This document shows positions 5,336 to 6,650 of a stretch of 6,650 nt of DNA, one piece after another (position 1 is the first letter of the stretch; each line of letters opens with the position of its first letter). The notes under the pieces are model-generated. The model searched no databases. It saw only the letters and a list, made by a program, of their open reading frames with translations, and was not told where the DNA came from. The DNA is from Micrococcales bacterium (GTDB lineage: Bacteria > Actinomycetota > Actinomycetes > Actinomycetales > Cellulomonadaceae): positions 1 to 6,650 of the forward strand of contig WRCL01000105.1 of assembly GCA_009783975.1 (NCBI GenBank), in the 5' to 3' direction. A program made the translations under genes and the position numbers.

Positions 5336-6361
5336 TCACCATGATCCGTACAACCGCAACGCGTTCGCGGTGACGAGCGCGGCGGTCTCGGCCACGCCCA
5401 GACCCCGCACCTGGGCCAGCGCGGCGACGGTCACCGGCACCACGTACGGCGAGCTCGGCCGTCCGCGGTAGGGCACCGGCGCCAAGAACGGCGCGTCAGT
5501 CTCCACCAGCAACAGCTCAGCGGGGAGCTGCGCCGCCGCGGCCCGCAGGGCGTCGTTGGCCTTGTACGTCAGCGGTCCGGCGAACGAGCACGCCCACCCG
5601 TGCTCGGCGCAGGTGCGGGCCAGCTCGACGTCACCAGAAAAACAGTGCAGGACTGTGCGCTGCGGCGCCCCGTCACGCACGAGGACCTCGACGACGTCGG
5701 CGTGGGCGTCGCGGTCGTGGACCTGCAGCGCCAGGTCCAGCTCTTTGGCCAGGGCGATATGCGCCCGGAACGCCTCACGTTGCACCTCGCGCCCGGCTGG
5801 CCCAGTCCGGAAGTAGTCCAGCCCGGTCTCCCCCTCCACCCGGACGCGCTCGGACGAGGCAGCCACACGCGCGACCGTGGCGAGCGCGTCGTCGAGCCCG
5901 ACGTCGTGGCGCGGCTCGACCCGTGGGGCGAGCCCGTCGGGACCGACCTCACGCACCCCGGCGTGCAGCACCGCCTCGTTGGGGTGGATCGCGACCGCCG
6001 CGAGCACCCGTGGGTCGTTGTCGGCCAGCACGGCCGTGGACGCCAGGGTGTCGTAGTCGCAGCCGACCTCGACGACCCGGGTCACCCCGACCGACGCCGC
6101 CAGGTCCAGGTGTTTGCCGATGCCGACCCAGTGCCGGGCGATCGCGTCGGTCTGCTGCGCCACCGCCATAGACACAGAGACGAACGCCGTGGGCACCTGG
6201 TCGAGCAGGTCGCTGGCCCCCGGTGCACCTGGCCAGGCCGGATCGTCCCAGAACGGCTCCTTCGCACCGGGCCAGCCGACGACGATCTGCAGGTGGGTGT
6301 GGTTGTCGATGACCTCCACCGGCGACGGCTCGGGCGCCGGCGGCCAGCCCCGTCGCCCCAC
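5336..6361 (-). CDS. tatD: TatD-family metal-dependent hydrolase / 3'-5' DNase
   Basis: TatD proteins are cytoplasmic TIM-barrel metallohydrolases with DNase activity. The 341-residue protein keeps the metal-binding set: NHTHL (residues 20-24, His21 and His23), Glu178 in GETGLDYFR, His215 in QVHDRDAH, His239 in LHCFSG and Asp289 in ETDAPFLAP. It is longer than the usual 260-310 residues, mostly through a segment of about 40 extra residues between HTHL and the next barrel strand (about 25-85). The GTG at 6361 is used because WPPAPEPSPVEVIDNHTHL resembles the N-terminus of actinobacterial TatD proteins and an in-frame stop, that of metG, lies only 3 nt upstream. No good Shine-Dalgarno sequence is placed for it, so translation probably depends on reinitiation after metG. 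An alternative start is GTG 6319. Confidence 0.93.
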   Translation of the reverse strand: MGRRGWPPAPEPSPVEVIDNHTHLQIVVGWPGAKEPFWDDPAWPGAPGASDLLDQVPTAFVSVSMAVAQQTDAIARHWVGIGKHLDLAASVGVTRVVEVGCDYDTLASTAVLADNDPRVLAAVAIHPNEAVLHAGVREVGPDGLAPRVEPRHDVGLDDALATVARVAASSERVRVEGETGLDYFRTGPAGREVQREAFRAHIALAKELDLALQVHDRDAHADVVEVLVRDGAPQRTVLHCFSGDVELARTCAEHGWACSFAGPLTYKANDALRAAAAQLPAELLLVETDAPFLAPVPYRGRPSSPYVVPVTVAALAQVRGLGVAETAALVTANALRLYGSW

Positions 6362-6364
6362 GTC

Positions 6365-6650
6365 CTACTGCCCGACCGTCGCGTCGACCCGGGCGATCTC
6401 TTCGTCGACACCGGCGAGGTCGAGCTTGCGGAAGACCGGCGTGGGTTTGGCCACGGCGGTGCCTGGCACCACCGGTTCGGACGCCCACACCGGCACGTCG
6501 CGGTAGTCGCCGGTGATGACCGGGTAGCGACGTGACGGGTCGTCCAGGTCGGTGACCTCCTCGATACGCGGCTGGGGCGAGAACACCCCGGTGCCGCCGA
6601 ACGTCTCGTGCACCTGCTGGGCCGAGTGCGGCAAGAACGGCGCGAGCACC
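6365..6650 (-). CDS. metG: methionyl-tRNA synthetase, C-terminal end (partial)
   Basis: Only the last 94 or so codons lie in the window; the gene runs off the right edge. The fragment begins in the anticodon-binding helical domain (LAPFLPHSAQQVHETFGG) and ends with a segment typical of actinobacterial MetG (YPVITGDY, then PTPVFRKLD, then a short acidic tail). MetG charges initiator and elongator tRNA-Met with methionine in the cytoplasm. The catalytic HIGH and KMSKS parts are outside the window, so activity cannot be judged. Its TAG stop, the triplet GAC and the tatD GTG are in one frame, so metG and tatD are almost certainly co-transcribed and translationally coupled. Confidence 0.93.
   Translation of the reverse strand, partial: VLAPFLPHSAQQVHETFGGTGVFSPQPRIEEVTDLDDPSRRYPVITGDYRDVPVWASEPVVPGTAVAKPTPVFRKLDLAGVDEEIARVDATVGQ

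Overview
The window is GC-rich DNA from an actinobacterium. It has GTG starts, strong G/C preference at third codon positions, mycobacterial-type Rpf and G5 cell-wall proteins, and the gene set metG, tatD, rpfB, rsmA (ksgA), ispE that forms a conserved block in many Actinobacteria. A member of the Micrococcales (for example a Cellulomonas relative) would fit, but I cannot fix the genus from this sequence alone.

Reading the minus strand from right to left: the 3' end of metG (methionyl-tRNA synthetase, 6365-6650), then tatD (5336-6361), which starts 3 nt after the metG stop. Next come two tandem cell-wall hydrolase genes of the same N-terminal architecture (membrane anchor, DUF348 repeats, G5 domain). 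The first (4004-5185) ends in a lysozyme-like lytic transglycosylase domain. The second (2501-3718) ends in a classical Rpf domain and is the true RpfB. A 448-bp spacer follows, then rsmA (1108-2052) on the PLUS strand, then ispE (32-967) back on the minus strand. rsmA is therefore flipped relative to its neighbours: it diverges from ispE and converges on rpfB. In the usual arrangement rpfB, rsmA and ispE are co-directional and can share a transcript; here they cannot.

Non-coding parts carry much of the interest. The roughly 215-nt predicted leader of rpfB has a good promoter (TTGGCC-17-TACGAT), mutually exclusive 7-bp stems, a possible long-range pseudoknot, and a small hairpin that holds the GGAG ribosome-binding site next to the GTG start. 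It does not match the c-di-AMP (ydaO) riboswitch consensus. The convergent rsmA/rpfB spacer (2053-2500) holds four separate dyads: a short hairpin after rsmA, an AT-richer palindrome with 22-bp arms plus a third motif copy, a perfect 29-bp inverted repeat with a nested hairpin, and an 11-bp GC-rich terminator after rpfB. The divergent ispE/rsmA spacer has a likely leaderless rsmA promoter and an operator-like dyad near the ispE start.

Functionally the block joins translation (MetG, RsmA), isoprenoid precursor synthesis feeding cell-wall lipid carriers (IspE) and peptidoglycan remodelling for growth resumption (RpfB and its paralogue). TatD is a conserved neighbour with nuclease activity.
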